NCBI RefSeq assembly: GCF_004210375.1 | Contig: NC_134837.1 | Coordinates: forward strand, 21,337,586-21,401,585 | Length of the DNA: 64,000 bases | Origin: Tachypleus tridentatus | Taxonomy: Eukaryota > Arthropoda > Merostomata > Xiphosura > Limulidae | Direction of reading: 5' to 3' | In this document: positions 46,140 to 58,425 of the stretch, piece by piece | How positions within the stretch are numbered: the first letter of the stretch is position 1 | Layout of the letters: every line of letters starts with the position of its first letter | Made by a program: the position numbers and the translations under genes | Notes under the pieces: generated by a model | Database searches by the model: none | The model's input: only the letters and a program-made list of their open reading frames with translations | Told to the model about the DNA's origin: nothing

Positions 46140-46840
46140 ACAAGAAAGGAAATCAAATCGTGTATACGTTTGCAGATGGCTGCCATGTTCCCAATAAGAA
46201 AAAACATTCACTTACGTACTATTTAAACGTACGGAATACGGACGAATATTTTTTGTCACTTACTGTTGAAAAGAGAATAATACATGTGCTTGCAACAAGT
46301 GTGTACTGACACGTGCCTTATTATAACTTTGCCTAGATACAGACTAAAAAGTTAAAACATTGCAGACGAATTGATACTGTTGTTTGTGTGAATGAAATCC
46401 ACAAAAGGCTTGTTAACTATAATTACTAATGATGTCTCTGTAATTGTGTTTAGGATATCGGATAGCTTAAAATATACTGGCATTCACTTTCATGTTCCAA
46501 CGCCATTTTTCAACGACAGCTCGTTGAAGTTTTATTTTTAACGGATATTTGTGACATAATCATGGATGAAATAAAACAATATTTTTATGTAAGTAATCAA
46601 ATTTTACTGCTTGAAATTTTTACAAATGTCTATATTTTAAATTCAAGAAGTTGGTAATTATTATTACTGAGTGAATGTCATGATATGAAACAACTTATTC
46701 AACAATCCACACGTGCTATAATATCACGTATTCATTTTCTTTTAATTAAGACTAAATCAGACAAACTAGCCAAATGTTAGGTGCTAAATGAATACATTAA
46801 GCAGTAGCACTGTGAGTTCAATTAAACACAAAACAAAAAG
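46140..46840. other. No gene seen
   Basis: AT-rich sequence between two Thr-SINEs. Confidence 0.5.
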
Positions 46841-47111
46841 GTGTGTTTTAAATTTCGCGCAAAGCTACACGAGGGCTATCTGCGCTAGCCGTCCCTAATT
46901 TAGCAGTGTAAGACTAGAGGGAAGACACCTAGTCATCACCACCCACCGCCAACTCTTTGGCTACTCTTTTACCAACGAATAGTGGGATTGACCGTCACAT
47001 TATAACGCCTCCACGGCTGAAAGGGCAAGCATGTTTGGTGCGACCGGTATTCGATCCTGTGACCCTCGGATTACGAGTCGAACGCCTTAACGCGCTTGGC
47101 CATACCGGGCC
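46841..47111 (-). repeat. Thr-SINE, full length
   Basis: Target duplication AAACAAAAAG on both sides. Shares GACCGGTATTCGATCCTG with the copy at 47902. Confidence 0.93.
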
Positions 47112-47901
47112 AAACAAAAAGATAATCAAACCATATACAAAGGAGAATCATAATTCTACTACCAAAACCACATTTGGAACTAAACATTTGGAGAGACTCA
47201 CATTTTGTTTACTCTAATTACGTCACTGACACGTGTTTTTCTGTCATATGTATTGCTTCAGTTGAAGTGTAACACCAAAATTATGCAAGCAAAGCGGGCA
47301 TACAACATCTGCAGCGTGACTATCTTAAGTATATAACAGTCCCTGAGGTAAAGTGGAAATCTCTGTTCTTGCTTATTTAGATAAGTATTGAAAAATAATT
47401 TTAGAGTACCTTATTAAGAATTCAGAATCTTTTCAGTTTTAAAGAGTGTATCTGGTTTTCTCAACAGTCATGTTATATTAATGAATTTTGTTGCTTACAT
47501 CAAGACAAATGTTAGAAGAGTGGGTGATCCTTTAAAATAACACTCTAACCTAAATATAAGAACAATTCAAGCATTGTTTGGCATACACTAGGTGAATACG
47601 ATGTGATACCAGCCCCAGTATGTTCAAAGTAGTTATTAAAGCTGACGATTACACAGCTATGGTGAAAGAGGCCTTTCCAGTGAAGCCTAGATTAGAAAAT
47701 CAACAAACGGTCACTGAACTTTTACTTGCAGTTTACGTAACAGAATTTTGTCTAAACCTCCACATTCTACTATATAACTTAAACCATGTAATAGAAGATT
47801 TTATAGATTTGGAATAGGAGCATCAGCTCCTTGACTCCTAGTAAATGATGTCTGTATCTGTTGTTACAACCCTTCACTCAATCTTTGTGTATGCAATGAT
47901 T
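47112..47901. other. No confident gene
   Basis: A 65-codon frame at 47620-47817 (MFKVVIKADDYTAMVKEAFP) looks slightly protein-like and may belong with the decayed stretch that follows at 48.2 kb. Confidence 0.4.
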
Positions 47902-48168
47902 TGGTTTTGAATTTCTCGCAAAGCTACATGAGGGCTATCTGTTCTAGCTGTCCTTAATTTAGCAGTGTAAGACTAGAGGGAAGACAAGTATTCATCACCA
48001 TCCACCGCCAATTCTTAAGCTACTCTTTTACCAACGAATAGTGGGATTGACCGTCACGTTATAACGCCTCCACGGCTGAAAGGGCAAGCATGTTTGGTGC
48101 GACCGGTATTCGATCCTGCGATCCTCGGATTACGAGTGGAGTGCCTTAGCCATCTGGCCATGCCGGGA
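47902..48168 (-). repeat. Thr-SINE, full length
   Basis: Carries the same unusual head variant GACCGGTATTCGATCCTG as the copy 1 kb to the left. Confidence 0.9.
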
Positions 48169-48189
48169 CACCTTGTATACGATAATCAT

Positions 48190-49200
48190 TAATCTAAAAG
48201 TCTGTTTTGTCTGCTGGGCCACAGATGGGCCATATTTTTGCTGAATCACAAGAAAAAATTAATGCAATTAGAGAACAAAATGAATCAAGTGTTGGTGCAT
48301 TTGTCGTCTTCAAACCATAGTTGAAATCCATTTGTGTGCTCGCAATGGAGCTCTTTTATAGATTTATGAACAAAATTACTATTTTTCCCCACCATTCTGA
48401 ATATGTTTCAACGTATCAGACAACACAACAAAGTTGACTCAAAAATTGCTTTCAAAACATTTACTTTGCTTCGAAAACTTTGTAATTTTAAAACAGTTTC
48501 GACAGGGCATGTTCAGTATTAATGCAGGTCTGCCTCAAAGTGTGTACAGACAAGGAACCTTGACACGTATTATCAGTTGCGAATATGGTAGAAAGTGTAA
48601 GGTCTACTATTTCCATGCTAAATTAAAAAATAACAAAACAACAGCTTGTTGCAGAACTCCATACTTCTCAACTGGCTGTTGATATGCTAGTTGAATAAAA
48701 TATCTTTATCCAAAGAGTTGCAAGCAAGAAGAAGCCACACGACGAAAGAATATTAGACGATCAACCTGAACACCCATTTAAAGTATACAGCACAAAATAA
48801 TATTTTCCGAATTACGATCTATTACCATGAGTTTAACTGAGCATTTTTCTGAAGAAAAATAAATTAGTATCTTCCATACACTTTTTTTGACCGTATAAAC
48901 TTCCCTCGGACTTCAACAATCAGATGCAGTTCTTGTACAAGTTGCTCGTCTTTCTGAAGTGAATGAACGAATAATTAAAGGACGAGGTATTTTTAACATT
49001 TTAGAAAGCTTGCATAGTAGAGACCAAGCACTCGCAATGAGCACCAAAGCAATTGAAACAGCTGTTTAACGAGAAGGTGAAACAGATATGGAAGGAGTTG
49101 AATGTGAAATAGTTCGTTTTCACAAGTGTAGATTTCAGCTGGGACGAAAATCAGAAGTGAAACTCAAATGAGTGTTGCACAATCAGGAGCAATATTTTAA
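48190..49200 (+). pseudogene. Decayed coding-like stretch of unknown family
   Basis: Several frames give protein-like segments separated by stops: MGHIFAESQEKINAIREQNE (48220), SINAGLPQSVYRQGTLTRI (48510) and SDAVLVQVARLSEVNERIIK (48920), continuing to ETDMEGVECEIVRFHKC near 49090. The last runs about 55 codons to a TAA, then about 30 more codons in the same frame. No introns are evident. It may be an old processed copy or a transposon gene. Confidence 0.22.
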
Positions 49201-49254
49201 CCTACAAATATTTTAAATGAGTCACAGGTGCACCTAACTGAAACAATCATGTGC

Positions 49255-50105
49255 AATGGTTTGTATATTATAAATAACCTATTGGCATAATATTAACTTT
49301 TCTCGTATTGAATTATTAAATAACAGAAACTATTTTGATATTTGTACTCAGACAGTCGTGTATTTTAAAGAAATAACTATTGGCATAATTCCCTATTGAA
49401 ATTAAAAAACAGAAACACTATTGTATTTTAGGACTAACTCAAACAGTCGTGTATATCCGTAATAACTATTGGCATAATTCCAAACTAATTGGAAATTGAA
49501 ATTAAAACAAAACAAATCAAACTTATATAGAAATGTATTAGCAGTTGTGTGCACTAAATAATCATCAAACAACACAGGTTGATTCACTTACTTTAGTTGA
49601 CAAGATTATATTATTATTTCTAATTACAATACTCTGTGATTGGTATAACTCTTTTGGCTATTGAAATTAAAACAGAAGTATTAGGACTAACTCAAACAGT
49701 ACGTGTATATCTACTGATAACTATTGGCATAATTCCCATATAATCAATCAGAAAAAAAACTTAAAGATTCAGACAATGATGCATTAATACAACAAACGTA
49801 TTAGGACTAACTCAAACAGTCGTGTATATCTAATAACTATTGGCATAATTCCTATTGAAATTAAAACAGAAGTATTAGGACTAACTCAAACAGTCGTGTA
49901 TATCTAATAACTATTGGTATAACTCCTATTGAAATTAAAACAGAAGTATTAAGACTAACTCAGACAGTCGTGTATATCTAATAACTATTGGCATAATTCC
50001 TATTGAAATTAAAACAGAAGTATTAGGACTAACTCAAACAGTCGTGTATATCTCATGACTATTGGCATAGTTCCTATTGAAATTAAAACAGAAGTATTAG
50101 GATAA
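49255..50105. repeat. About 73-bp tandem repeat, roughly 10 copies with indels
   Basis: Unit includes AACTATTGGCATAATTCC, TATTGAAATTAAAACAGAAG, TATTAGGACTAACTCAAACA and GTCGTGTATATCTAAT. The last five copies (from about 49800) are the most alike. Confidence 0.88.
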
Positions 50106-50189
50106 AGTTCTGATGTTTTATTCCATTCAAAATTAAGATTGCTTCAGAGATTTAACATAATAGATTTTGGTAACCTTCATAAGGTGTGC

Positions 50190-50298
50190 ATGTTTTCTTA
50201 TAGCAAAGCCATATCGGGCTATCTGCTGAGTTCACTGATGGGAATCGATCCCCTGATTTTAGCGTTGTAAATCCGTAGACTTACGGGTGCACCAGCGG
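50190..50298 (-). repeat. SINE-3
   Basis: TTCTTATAGCAAAGCCATAT, GGGAATCGATCCCCTGATTT and AGCGTTGTAAATCCGTAGAC. Confidence 0.75.
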
Positions 50299-50816
50299 AG
50301 AACTTCATAATGTGAAGTTAATCTAAATATAGTAGCCTTATCACGTGTGATAGTACCGCACTAAACAAATCCACACCAGCATTTACAACAGGCTGAAAGT
50401 CCAGTATAAGTAAAAGAAACAAGAGGTGTGAACTTAATTAATTAATTCTAAATAGCGGATAATAAAATAATCTGAAATGAAATAGAGTAGAAAAGGCTAG
50501 ATCTGATGCATTCGAACCTACACTGTTGCTCGTACGTAGTGACCTGATGTGTTTGAACCTACACCATTGTGTGTATGTAGTATTAGACCTTTATTTTTTA
50601 CTCATGTATTAGTTATGCTTCATCATGAAAAAAATGTTTTTATTAAGAGTTTTTATTCGTGTGTGGAGATATTATCTAATGATAATAACACTTAATTTTG
50701 TTTATTCAAATTAACTGGATATTATAAAGCAGTAACATTTTGTAGCAGGGAACTTTTTAGTATATAGTTGCGGTGTGATATTTTACATTTTCAATGTGTG
50801 TGGCGTATACTTGCAC

Positions 50817-50935
50817 GCCCCCCAGTGGCTCAGTGGTATATCTGCGAGTTTACAACTCTAAAAACCGGATTTCGATACCCGTGGTGGGCAGAGCACAGAT
50901 AGCCCATTGTGCAGCTTTGTGCTTAATTCAAAACA
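50817..50935 (+). repeat. SINE-2, best copy
   Basis: CCCAGTGGCTCAGTGGTATA (A-box side), TTTCGATACCCGTGGTGGGC (B-box side), AGCACAGATAGCCCATTGTG and GCTTTGTGCTTAATTCAAAA. Confidence 0.85.
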
Positions 50936-51540
50936 ACAATATATTTACATAAAACAGCAGTCCATGGACTACTTATCGTGTTAACCATTCTTGGGTAAAC
51001 TGAGTTTGTGCGACGTAGCATCACACTGAGACGGACAGAAACAAATTAAAGATATTTTTATTGATTCTATGATATAGGTCTCTAATATATAATAGCATTT
51101 CAGTTACGTCTTTTGCGCACTTCGCTCATCTAGCGAAGAGACCTTTCATTTAAATACCAGATCTCATCGGATTTGCTAGAAATATAACACACGAAGTCTC
51201 AGCCAAAACGCTGTTCATGATCTACATATATCAATTATTATAGTATATAACACCTTACACTGGCAAACTGTGATCCATATATTGTGTGGCATTATGTCAC
51301 AATAAGACTTGAGTATTGTTACACATATTTTGTATAACAATAAACTTTACATTGTACAAAGTCCAGGTAAACGCAGTTTTCGTGCAGTCACTTATGTTTT
51401 CACAGTTGAAAGTGTAACTTTACACAACATGAAATGTAACTCACTAAGTTACGCATATTTCTGCGTAAATTTTGACTTTTGTATGTTGTAAGATAAACAG
51501 CTAATAACAGATATTAATATTCCACTTTCAATATATAATT

Positions 51541-51823
51541 GTTTGTTTGTTTTGCTTGTTTGTTTTTGGAATTTCGAACAAAGCTTCTCGAGGGCTATCT
51601 GTGCTAGCCATCCCTAATTTAGCAGTGTAAGACTAGAGGGAAGGCAGCTAGTCATCACTACCCACCGCCAACTCTTGGGCTACTCTTTTACCAACGAATA
51701 GTGGGATTGACCGTGACATTATAACGCCCCCACGGCTGGGAGGGCGAGCATGTTTGGCGCGACGCGGGCGCGAACCTGCGGATTACGAGTCGCACGCCTT
51801 ACGCGCTTGGCCATGCTGGGCCC
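51541..51823 (-). repeat. Thr-SINE, young subfamily
   Basis: Target duplication CAATATATAATT at 51529-51540 and 51824-51835. A short deletion lies in the head (cgaacctgcggattacgag). Confidence 0.95.
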
Positions 51824-51835
51824 CAATATATAATT

Positions 51836-52700
51836 AATTCAAAATATTATTCTTATACTTTTCAATATCTGAGCCAGGATCTTAGATGAAACTTAGAAAT
51901 ATTCCTAAACTATAAGCACCTCGCGAAGTTTCTGTTACACTAATATCGTATAAACAGTGTTATAAAACGGTATTGTGCACAAAGTGAAATTAGGTCCCCC
52001 AAGAAACAAATCCAGTCCCGTTTGTTTATCTTTGTAATCTCTACATTATTACTTAGGCCTGTTAATTCCCAGTAGGTCTGCAAGTTAAACACCAAATAAT
52101 AGTTCTGTCAACACTGCGGTAAATCCTTCATGTTCATGAACAGGATTTAATAAAAAACAACTTAAAGCTTTTGTTTGACTATATAAGGTGCTATAATTAA
52201 GCCGTCATGTATAGTGTTAACAAACCGCTAAGAATATATTATTCCTTTCAATAAAAAGAAAGACACGTTTCAATCGTGTATTAAGTATAAACGATCCCAA
52301 GAAAATATTCTGTATCTTATTTGAAGAATATTTATGAATAATAGATTTTCAGTGATCTGACATTTCTATTTATGAATTCCGACCACACTGCAATAACAAG
52401 TGTTGTTATGAGACAACATGTTTTATTAATTAATTAATTACTCTTATCGTGGCTGTTAAAATATCGATCATATGAAAAACAAACTTGCTGTTTATTTGTA
52501 AAGTAAAATAGAAAACGTTTCATTCATCAAAAATCTAAATTGGCAGCGATACTTAACAACTGCTATTTAAATTATGTTTTATATACCACAACTGACAACT
52601 ACACGATACATAACGTGCATCATAACATTAGATATACTTAAAATAAAGACACATTTTGATCATTTCTAAAGTGTTACTTTTCATCAAAGTGAATTAATAA
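51836..52700. other. No gene seen
   Basis: AT-rich sequence between two Thr-SINEs. Confidence 0.55.
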
Positions 52701-52979
52701 TTTGTTTGTTTGTTTATGAATTTCTCGCAAAGCTACACAAGGACTATCGGCGCTGGTCTTCCCTAATTTAACGGTGTAAGACTGGAGGAAAGGCAGCTAG
52801 TCATCACCACCCACTGCCAATTCTTGGGCTTCTCTTTTACCAACGAATAGTGGGATTGACCGTAACATTATAACGCCCCCACGGCTGGGAGGGCGAGCAT
52901 GTTTGGCGCGACAGGGATGCGAACCCGCGACCCTCAGATTACGAGTCGCACGCCTTAACACGCTTGGCCATGTCGGGCC
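52701..52979 (-). repeat. Thr-SINE, full length
   Basis: Tail TTTGTTTGTTTGTTT to head end GTCGGGCC. A stray 22-base piece (attgaccgtcacattata) lies 50 bases further on, at 53028. Confidence 0.9.
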
Positions 52980-53344
52980 TAAACTAATGTCTTCGTATAT
53001 TTTGTGAACAATCTTCAAAACGAAAATTGACCGTCACATTATACACCCCGAAAAAATACAAATGCTACTGAGATAATAATAACTTCATTAAATTTGTTTC
53101 TGTAAAATATTAAAACCAGGAGAAATATTTACAATCAGTAAGTAAATAGCACTGATAATATTAAATTTTTCCTTAAATTATAATTTAACAGTTACTGTTA
53201 ATTTCAAATTCTTTACCGAAAAAGCGTTTGTGTTATTTGTTTGTTTGTTTTTCTGTAAAGAACGTTAACACTTTTCTATTTCTTTTGAAAATATTTGCAG
53301 TAATGCAAAATATAAAAACATATGAAAAATAGCAATTAAAATAG

Positions 53345-53655
53345 TGTAAATAAATATTACAGAGGTCCCCGCTGGTAAGTCTACTTATTTACAACTCTAA
53401 AATCAGCGGTTCGATTCTCCTCCGTAGACTCAGCAGATAGCCCGATATGTAAATAAATATTACAGAGGTACCCGCTGGTAAGTCTACTTATTTACAACTC
53501 TAAAATCAGCGGTTCGATTCTCCTCCGTAGACTCAGCAGATAGCCCGATATGTAAATAAATATTACAGAGGTCCCCGCTGGTAAGTCTACTTATTTACAA
53601 CTCTAAAATCAGCGGTTCGATTCTCCTCCGTAGACTCAGCAGATAGCCCGATATG
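53345..53655 (+). repeat. 103-bp direct triplication containing a SINE-3 head
   Basis: Three copies of exactly 103 bases start at 53345, 53448 and 53551. Each carries 17 bases of flank (TGTAAATAAATATTACAGA) plus a SINE-3 body up to TAGCCCGATA. They are almost identical (gtccccg versus gtacccg). Only the last copy continues into a CA-rich tail. Confidence 0.9.
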
Positions 53656-53689
53656 GGTTGTTAATAATAAAACACACACACAGGTAATA

Positions 53690-54339
53690 GTATTCAGGAG
53701 CTGAATATACAAAAACTCGGAACATTTTTTAAATTTTAAAATCATAATAGCATATAAACTTACTGTTTATAAACTGTTAACAATCCCTCACTTTTAAAAT
53801 TTTGTTTTATTAATTTTATATTCTGTCATATGATTTTTTAAGATTTTCTGTGGTGTGTAATAACTTATTTCAGTATTGGACGCAGAAGCAAAAATACATA
53901 GTTCACTGATAAACTGAAGTCAGAACCAAAACTTTATCTACCTCAGACAGATCTGAGGATGTTACTGCGTGGATTCAGTTAAACATTCTTCAACAATAAA
54001 TGAAAATTTATCAAACATCTTGACTTATTTTCGTGATAATAACATTAAAGCGACTATTATTGAATTTTATACTAAAGCGCAGAAGATTCACTAATGATGT
54101 GGCTGAGAATGAATGATGCAGAAGACCTGACACGAAAATCTGATGGAATAATAAACTCAGGATTATTTATTCAAAAATCATGATTTTGCGGTTGGTTTAT
54201 ACTTATAGAAACAACATAAAAATGGAAATGTTTCTAGAAGACAATGTGCTCCTGTTCAGTCGAAGAATGTATTGTAGAAAATATGCAGTTAACTATTTTA
54301 AACAATATTTTGTATAGTATAATTAGAAATGGTAACAAC
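53690..54339. other. No gene seen
   Basis: AT-rich. Confidence 0.55.
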
Positions 54340-54601
54340 TGTGATTAAGGCACTCGACTCGTAATCCAAGGGTTGCGGGTTCGAATCTCCGTCACACCAA
54401 ACATGCTTGTTTTTTTCAGCCATGGGGGCGTTATAACGTGACGGTTAATCCAACTATTCGTTGGTAAAAGATTAGCCCAAGAGTTGATGGTGAGTGGTGA
54501 TGACTAGCTGCCATCCCTTTAGTCTTACACTGCTAAATTAGGAATAGCTAGCGCCGATAGCCCTCGAGTAGCTTTGCGCGAAATTCAAACACAAACAAAT
54601 A
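54340..54601 (+). repeat. Thr-SINE, slightly 5' truncated
   Basis: GGCACTCGACTCGTAATCC onward to ACAAACAAATAAAC. Confidence 0.9.
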
Positions 54602-54989
54602 AACGCTCCAACTTTTAGGTTCGAAGAAAGTAGTAGTACTTCTGGTTATTGACCAAGCAGGCTGTCTTATAAGAGATTCTGCGATTATAGACGTAAAACA
54701 AGCTCAGTGTTTACATGAGCAAGATGTAAAGTTTGAATGACATTCTTCCTAATCATTGTTTATACACTTAATAAACATGCTAATTATTCATTGTAATATA
54801 TTTTCAAATCACACGTGTTAGTTACTTTGTTTGTTTCTGTTAGTTCATACATCTTGCTAGTTTCTCACATACTTTAACTTTCTAATAACGTATTACATCG
54901 ACGAAAAAAACATCGAGAAACGAACATAAGAATTAAAATTTAACATCAGAAGATACGTGTTATCAGCAGATAAGGGGAGTGTAATTTTC

Positions 54990-55120
54990 AGTGTTCTTTT
55001 TCCTCAGTGGTTCAACAATAACCTTACCGATTGATTTGCACTGTTAAGATCTAGAGCTTGATTACCTGAGATTAAGCACGGATAATCTAAAGTGCAACTT
55101 TGCGCTAAAACAAGTTAAAC
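54990..55120 (+). repeat. Possible old SINE remnant
   Basis: CTCAGTGGTTCAACAATAAC, GATTAAGCACGGATAATCTA and GCAACTTTGCGCTAAAACAA match the general SINE-2 order. Confidence 0.35.
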
Positions 55121-55139
55121 AAGCATTTTTTTTTCTATT

Positions 55140-55324
55140 GGCCTGACATCGTCTGGTTGTTAGACTGGTGACTTCCAATTCATTTATTTGTCGATAAAAG
55201 TGTAGCCCAAGCGTCAGTGGTGTGTGATGTTGAGTAGTTGTCTTCTCTTTAACTTATCAAAATTAAAGATGGCTAACACAGATGGCGCTCAAGTATCTTT
55301 ACGCGAAATTCAACAAACAAACAA
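55140..55324 (+). repeat. Thr-SINE, old, with internal deletion
   Basis: GGCCTGACATCGTCTGG head, then jumps to the body (CCAATTCATTTATTTGTCG). It lacks nearly the same segment as the copy at 43429. Confidence 0.8.
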
Positions 55325-55876
55325 AAATATTATTTCTTGTTATTCTACATTCAAACGGTGTTTCTCTACATAAAGATCAGTCAGACAACACCAAACAACA
55401 TCTACTTTTTATGATTTAGAAAGATTTCCTGTTTATTAACATACTTGTAAGATTTTGAAGTTAATATCTTTGTGAAATATTTAGTTCACGGTATGTACAG
55501 TGTCTTGCAATTGTGTACACACTCTTAAAAGTCTCCACATTTTGTTGCCCTTAGAGTTTGCAACATGAAACTTTCAAATACGATTTTATATTTAGAATCT
55601 ACATAATCTGCTCTAAATTAAGAAATTTGAAAAATCGCTGATAATATGTAAGTGAGTTAGCTTTTCAAGAAAAATCATATTAATCTTTGTTGAATAAATT
55701 TTTAACCCCTTTGTTACAGCAACTTTAAATCATTTCAGGTACAAAATACTCGTTTCAAAGATCAGAAAATTAATGTAATGGACTCTTTCTGTATATATTC
55801 AAAGCGATTTAACTTGACTTCAGAGTAAATGCATCTGTCTAATCCACAACTCACATAGTGATACGACAAGCGAACC

Positions 55877-56960
55877 ATGAAGACGGGGGAGCGTTCCCAA
55901 CAAGTCAGATATAAAGTGGTAGAGAAATTCAGATCAGGAGAAGATAACAAGACATTCATAGTCGCTGGTTATCCCTTAATACAGTGAAGGCTATTATTCA
56001 AAAATACATTGCGTTTCATTCACTACTCAGATCAGACTACTCTTACAAACTCTTACAGGCAAGCAGGAAATTAGTTAGGGAATGTCACTGTGAAGCCAAG
56101 AGTGACTTTGAAAGATATGTGGCTCTACGTTTATGTGATCATACGAAACGAAAATTTAACTTTCTGATATAAATTCAAAGCGTTACGTCTGGTGCAAGCC
56201 TACCACAGCACATCAACCAGTCAACACAGCCCCAACTGTCGGTTTGTTTGTTGTGTTTCTTAATTTAGCGCAAAGCCAAATCTACATGAGGGCTATCTGC
56301 GCTAGCCGTCCCTAATTTAGCAGTGAAAGACTACTTGGAAGGTAGTTAGTCGTCACCACCCAACGCCAATACTTGGATTACACTTCTTCTAAAGAGTAGT
56401 GTGATTGACCATCACAATATAATGCCACACGGCATTTGGTGGGCTGGAGATTCGAACTCGCAACCTACAGATCACGAGTCGAGTGTACTAACTACCTGGC
56501 CATGTTGGACCTTCTCAACTGTCAAATATGGTTGTAGTTATGTTATGGGGATGTTTCTTATCAACAGGAACCCCAAAGCTTGTCAGGATTAAGGGAAAGG
56601 TGGATGGTGCAAAGTACAGGCGAATTTCAGAGGAAAACCAACTTGAGTCAGCCAAGAATCTAAAACTGGGTCAAAATTTACATTTCAGCAGGACAATGAC
56701 TCGAAGCACAAGGCCAAGTCCACATTAGAGTGGTTTCAATAGAAAAAAGTTAATGTCCTGAAGTGGTCAGTCAAAGTCCTGATTTATATCTATCAGAAAA
56801 TTTATGGCAAGACTGTAGTCCTTCAACAATATCCCCAACGTACTTATCAGAATTGGAACAATTTTGCCAAGAAGAATAGGCAAAAATGATACCTCGTTCC
56901 ATTTTGCAAAGCTGGTAGCAACCTGTCAAAAAATACTCACAGCTGTAATTACTGCTAATG
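55877..56960 (+). pseudogene. Tc1 transposase relic
   Basis: Recognisable start MKTGERSQQVRYKVVEKFR at 55877. The central part is badly decayed or deleted. After the SINE, VVVMLWGCFLSTGTPKLVRI corresponds to the region before the second catalytic Asp. QQDNDSKHKAKSTLEWFQ near 56693 contains that Asp (QQDND), followed by a stop. Then DVLKWSVKVLI..ENLW. The first catalytic Asp is not found. Multiple frameshifts; inactive. Confidence 0.7.
56241..56512 (-). repeat. Thr-SINE nested in the Tc1 relic
   Basis: Target duplication CAACTGTC at 56233-56240 and 56516-56523; transposon sequence resumes with AAATATGG. Confidence 0.92.
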
Positions 56961-56965
56961 TACTG

Positions 56966-58019
56966 ACATAGGGAACTGAATGATTTTACAAATTTAGTTT
57001 ATATATTTTCTTTACAGATCTTGCTGACAGTCAATATCCTTTCCACATAACAATGTTAAGTTTGATCATTAGAGATTTGAATGAAACAAGTTCTTTAAAA
57101 AACTTGTTTATATTATTTATATTGCATCAAAATATAATATTATTTAGAAACATTTTTGTGACCACTGTGTCACTGTTATATTATATTAAATGTCTTATTG
57201 CAAAATCAATATTTTGTTTAAACTATTTCTCCATTTAAATAGATATTTGAAACCATAAGTTCTAACGAAGTCTATCATTAACAGAAACGCTTACATAGAT
57301 TTTAGTAAAAATATATATTTATTCTAATATGGAATAAAATTTACTGTTTTTTTATGTTTTTACTACAAACAATTTCAAGTGCCTTAACAAAACACTTGTT
57401 CGTGCATTTATTCTTAATTGACAAAATTAAACAATAATTCGTATTATAAAAATACTTATCTAGCTATTTATTTCAATTAATACCAACTAAAGTATAAACG
57501 ATACACAAACATTAGATTACTTCATTTGTTGCTGTGGTCTCACATTAGTAAGAAGAAACCCTTTCTTAATTCTAAGTTACAAACGCATCATAACACGTGT
57601 GACCAAATGGACGACTTGATTTATTTGATTGTTTGTTGGTAAACACAAAGTTACAAGATATGCTATGTTTTCTTTGTCCATAGCACTCAGATTTACTGCT
57701 TGTTAAATGCTACCAAACCATTCACGACATGGCGTTATGCTTGTAGGGATAAGATGTAAGTCGCCATAATAATATAAGATCTTCGAACAAACTTAAGTGA
57801 GAATTGACCTTCTCTAAGTGTATATTGTACTGAGTTGCCTGGTTTGCTATTGTTTACGGATAGAGAATAACTTATGTGAAATGTATATTTTATTAAGTTA
57901 TTAGAAATACTTTTAAATCACTTGGCACTTAATTTGCTGTGGAATGTATTCTAATCGAGTCATGGGAAATGTATTCTGTAGAATACGTTGTACTAAATTT
58001 TTAGAATTAGTATAATCTA
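56966..58019. other. No gene seen
   Basis: AT-rich; the first 250 bases may be the trailer of the Tc1 relic. Confidence 0.5.
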
Positions 58020-58425
58020 AAGAGGAAGTTCAGCTATTCCGAAGAGTATATTATATTGGATTGCTAGGTAGGATAATATTAAATAGAAAGTTCGGTTATT
58101 CTGAAAAGTATATTATATTGGATTGCTAAGTTGGATAATATTAAATAGAAAGTTCGGTTATTCTGAAAAGTATATTATATTGGATTGCTAAGTTGGATAA
58201 TATTAAATAGAAAGTTCGGTTATTCTGAAAAGTATATTATATTGGATTGCTAAGTTGGATAATATTAAATAGAAAGTTCGGTTATTCTGAAAAGTATATT
58301 ATATTGGATTGCTAAGTAGGATAATATTAAATAGAAAGTTCGGTTATTCTGAAAAGTATGTTATATTGGATTGCTAGGTAGGATAATATTAAATAGAAAG
58401 ATCAACTATTTTGAAGAGTATGTGA
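58020..58425. repeat. 62-bp tandem array, about 6.5 copies
   Basis: Unit GAAAAGTATATTATATTGGA+ttgctaagttggataatattaaatagaaagttcggttattct. Inner copies are nearly identical; edge copies diverge. It is unrelated in sequence to the 62-bp satellite at 4-7 kb. Confidence 0.92.

Larger units (their letters stand above)
55498..56965 (+). mobile_element. Tc1-like transposon relic split by a SINE
   Basis: The left end reads CAGTGTCTTGCAATTGTGTA, then TTTTGTTGCC, the pattern of vertebrate Tc1 ends (cagtggcttgcaaaagtatt...ttttgttgcc). Internal DNA follows the same family: ACCATGAAGAC at 55874, CAAGTCAGATATAAAGTGGT, AGCAGGACAATGAC near 56690, and CAGCTGTAATTACTGCTAAT at the end. A SINE at 56241-56512 interrupts it. 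The right inverted repeat is not clear. Confidence 0.75.

Noticed and set aside
50817..50890. tRNA gene
   Set aside because: A- and B-box-like words occur but they belong to the SINE-2 head repeated through the window.
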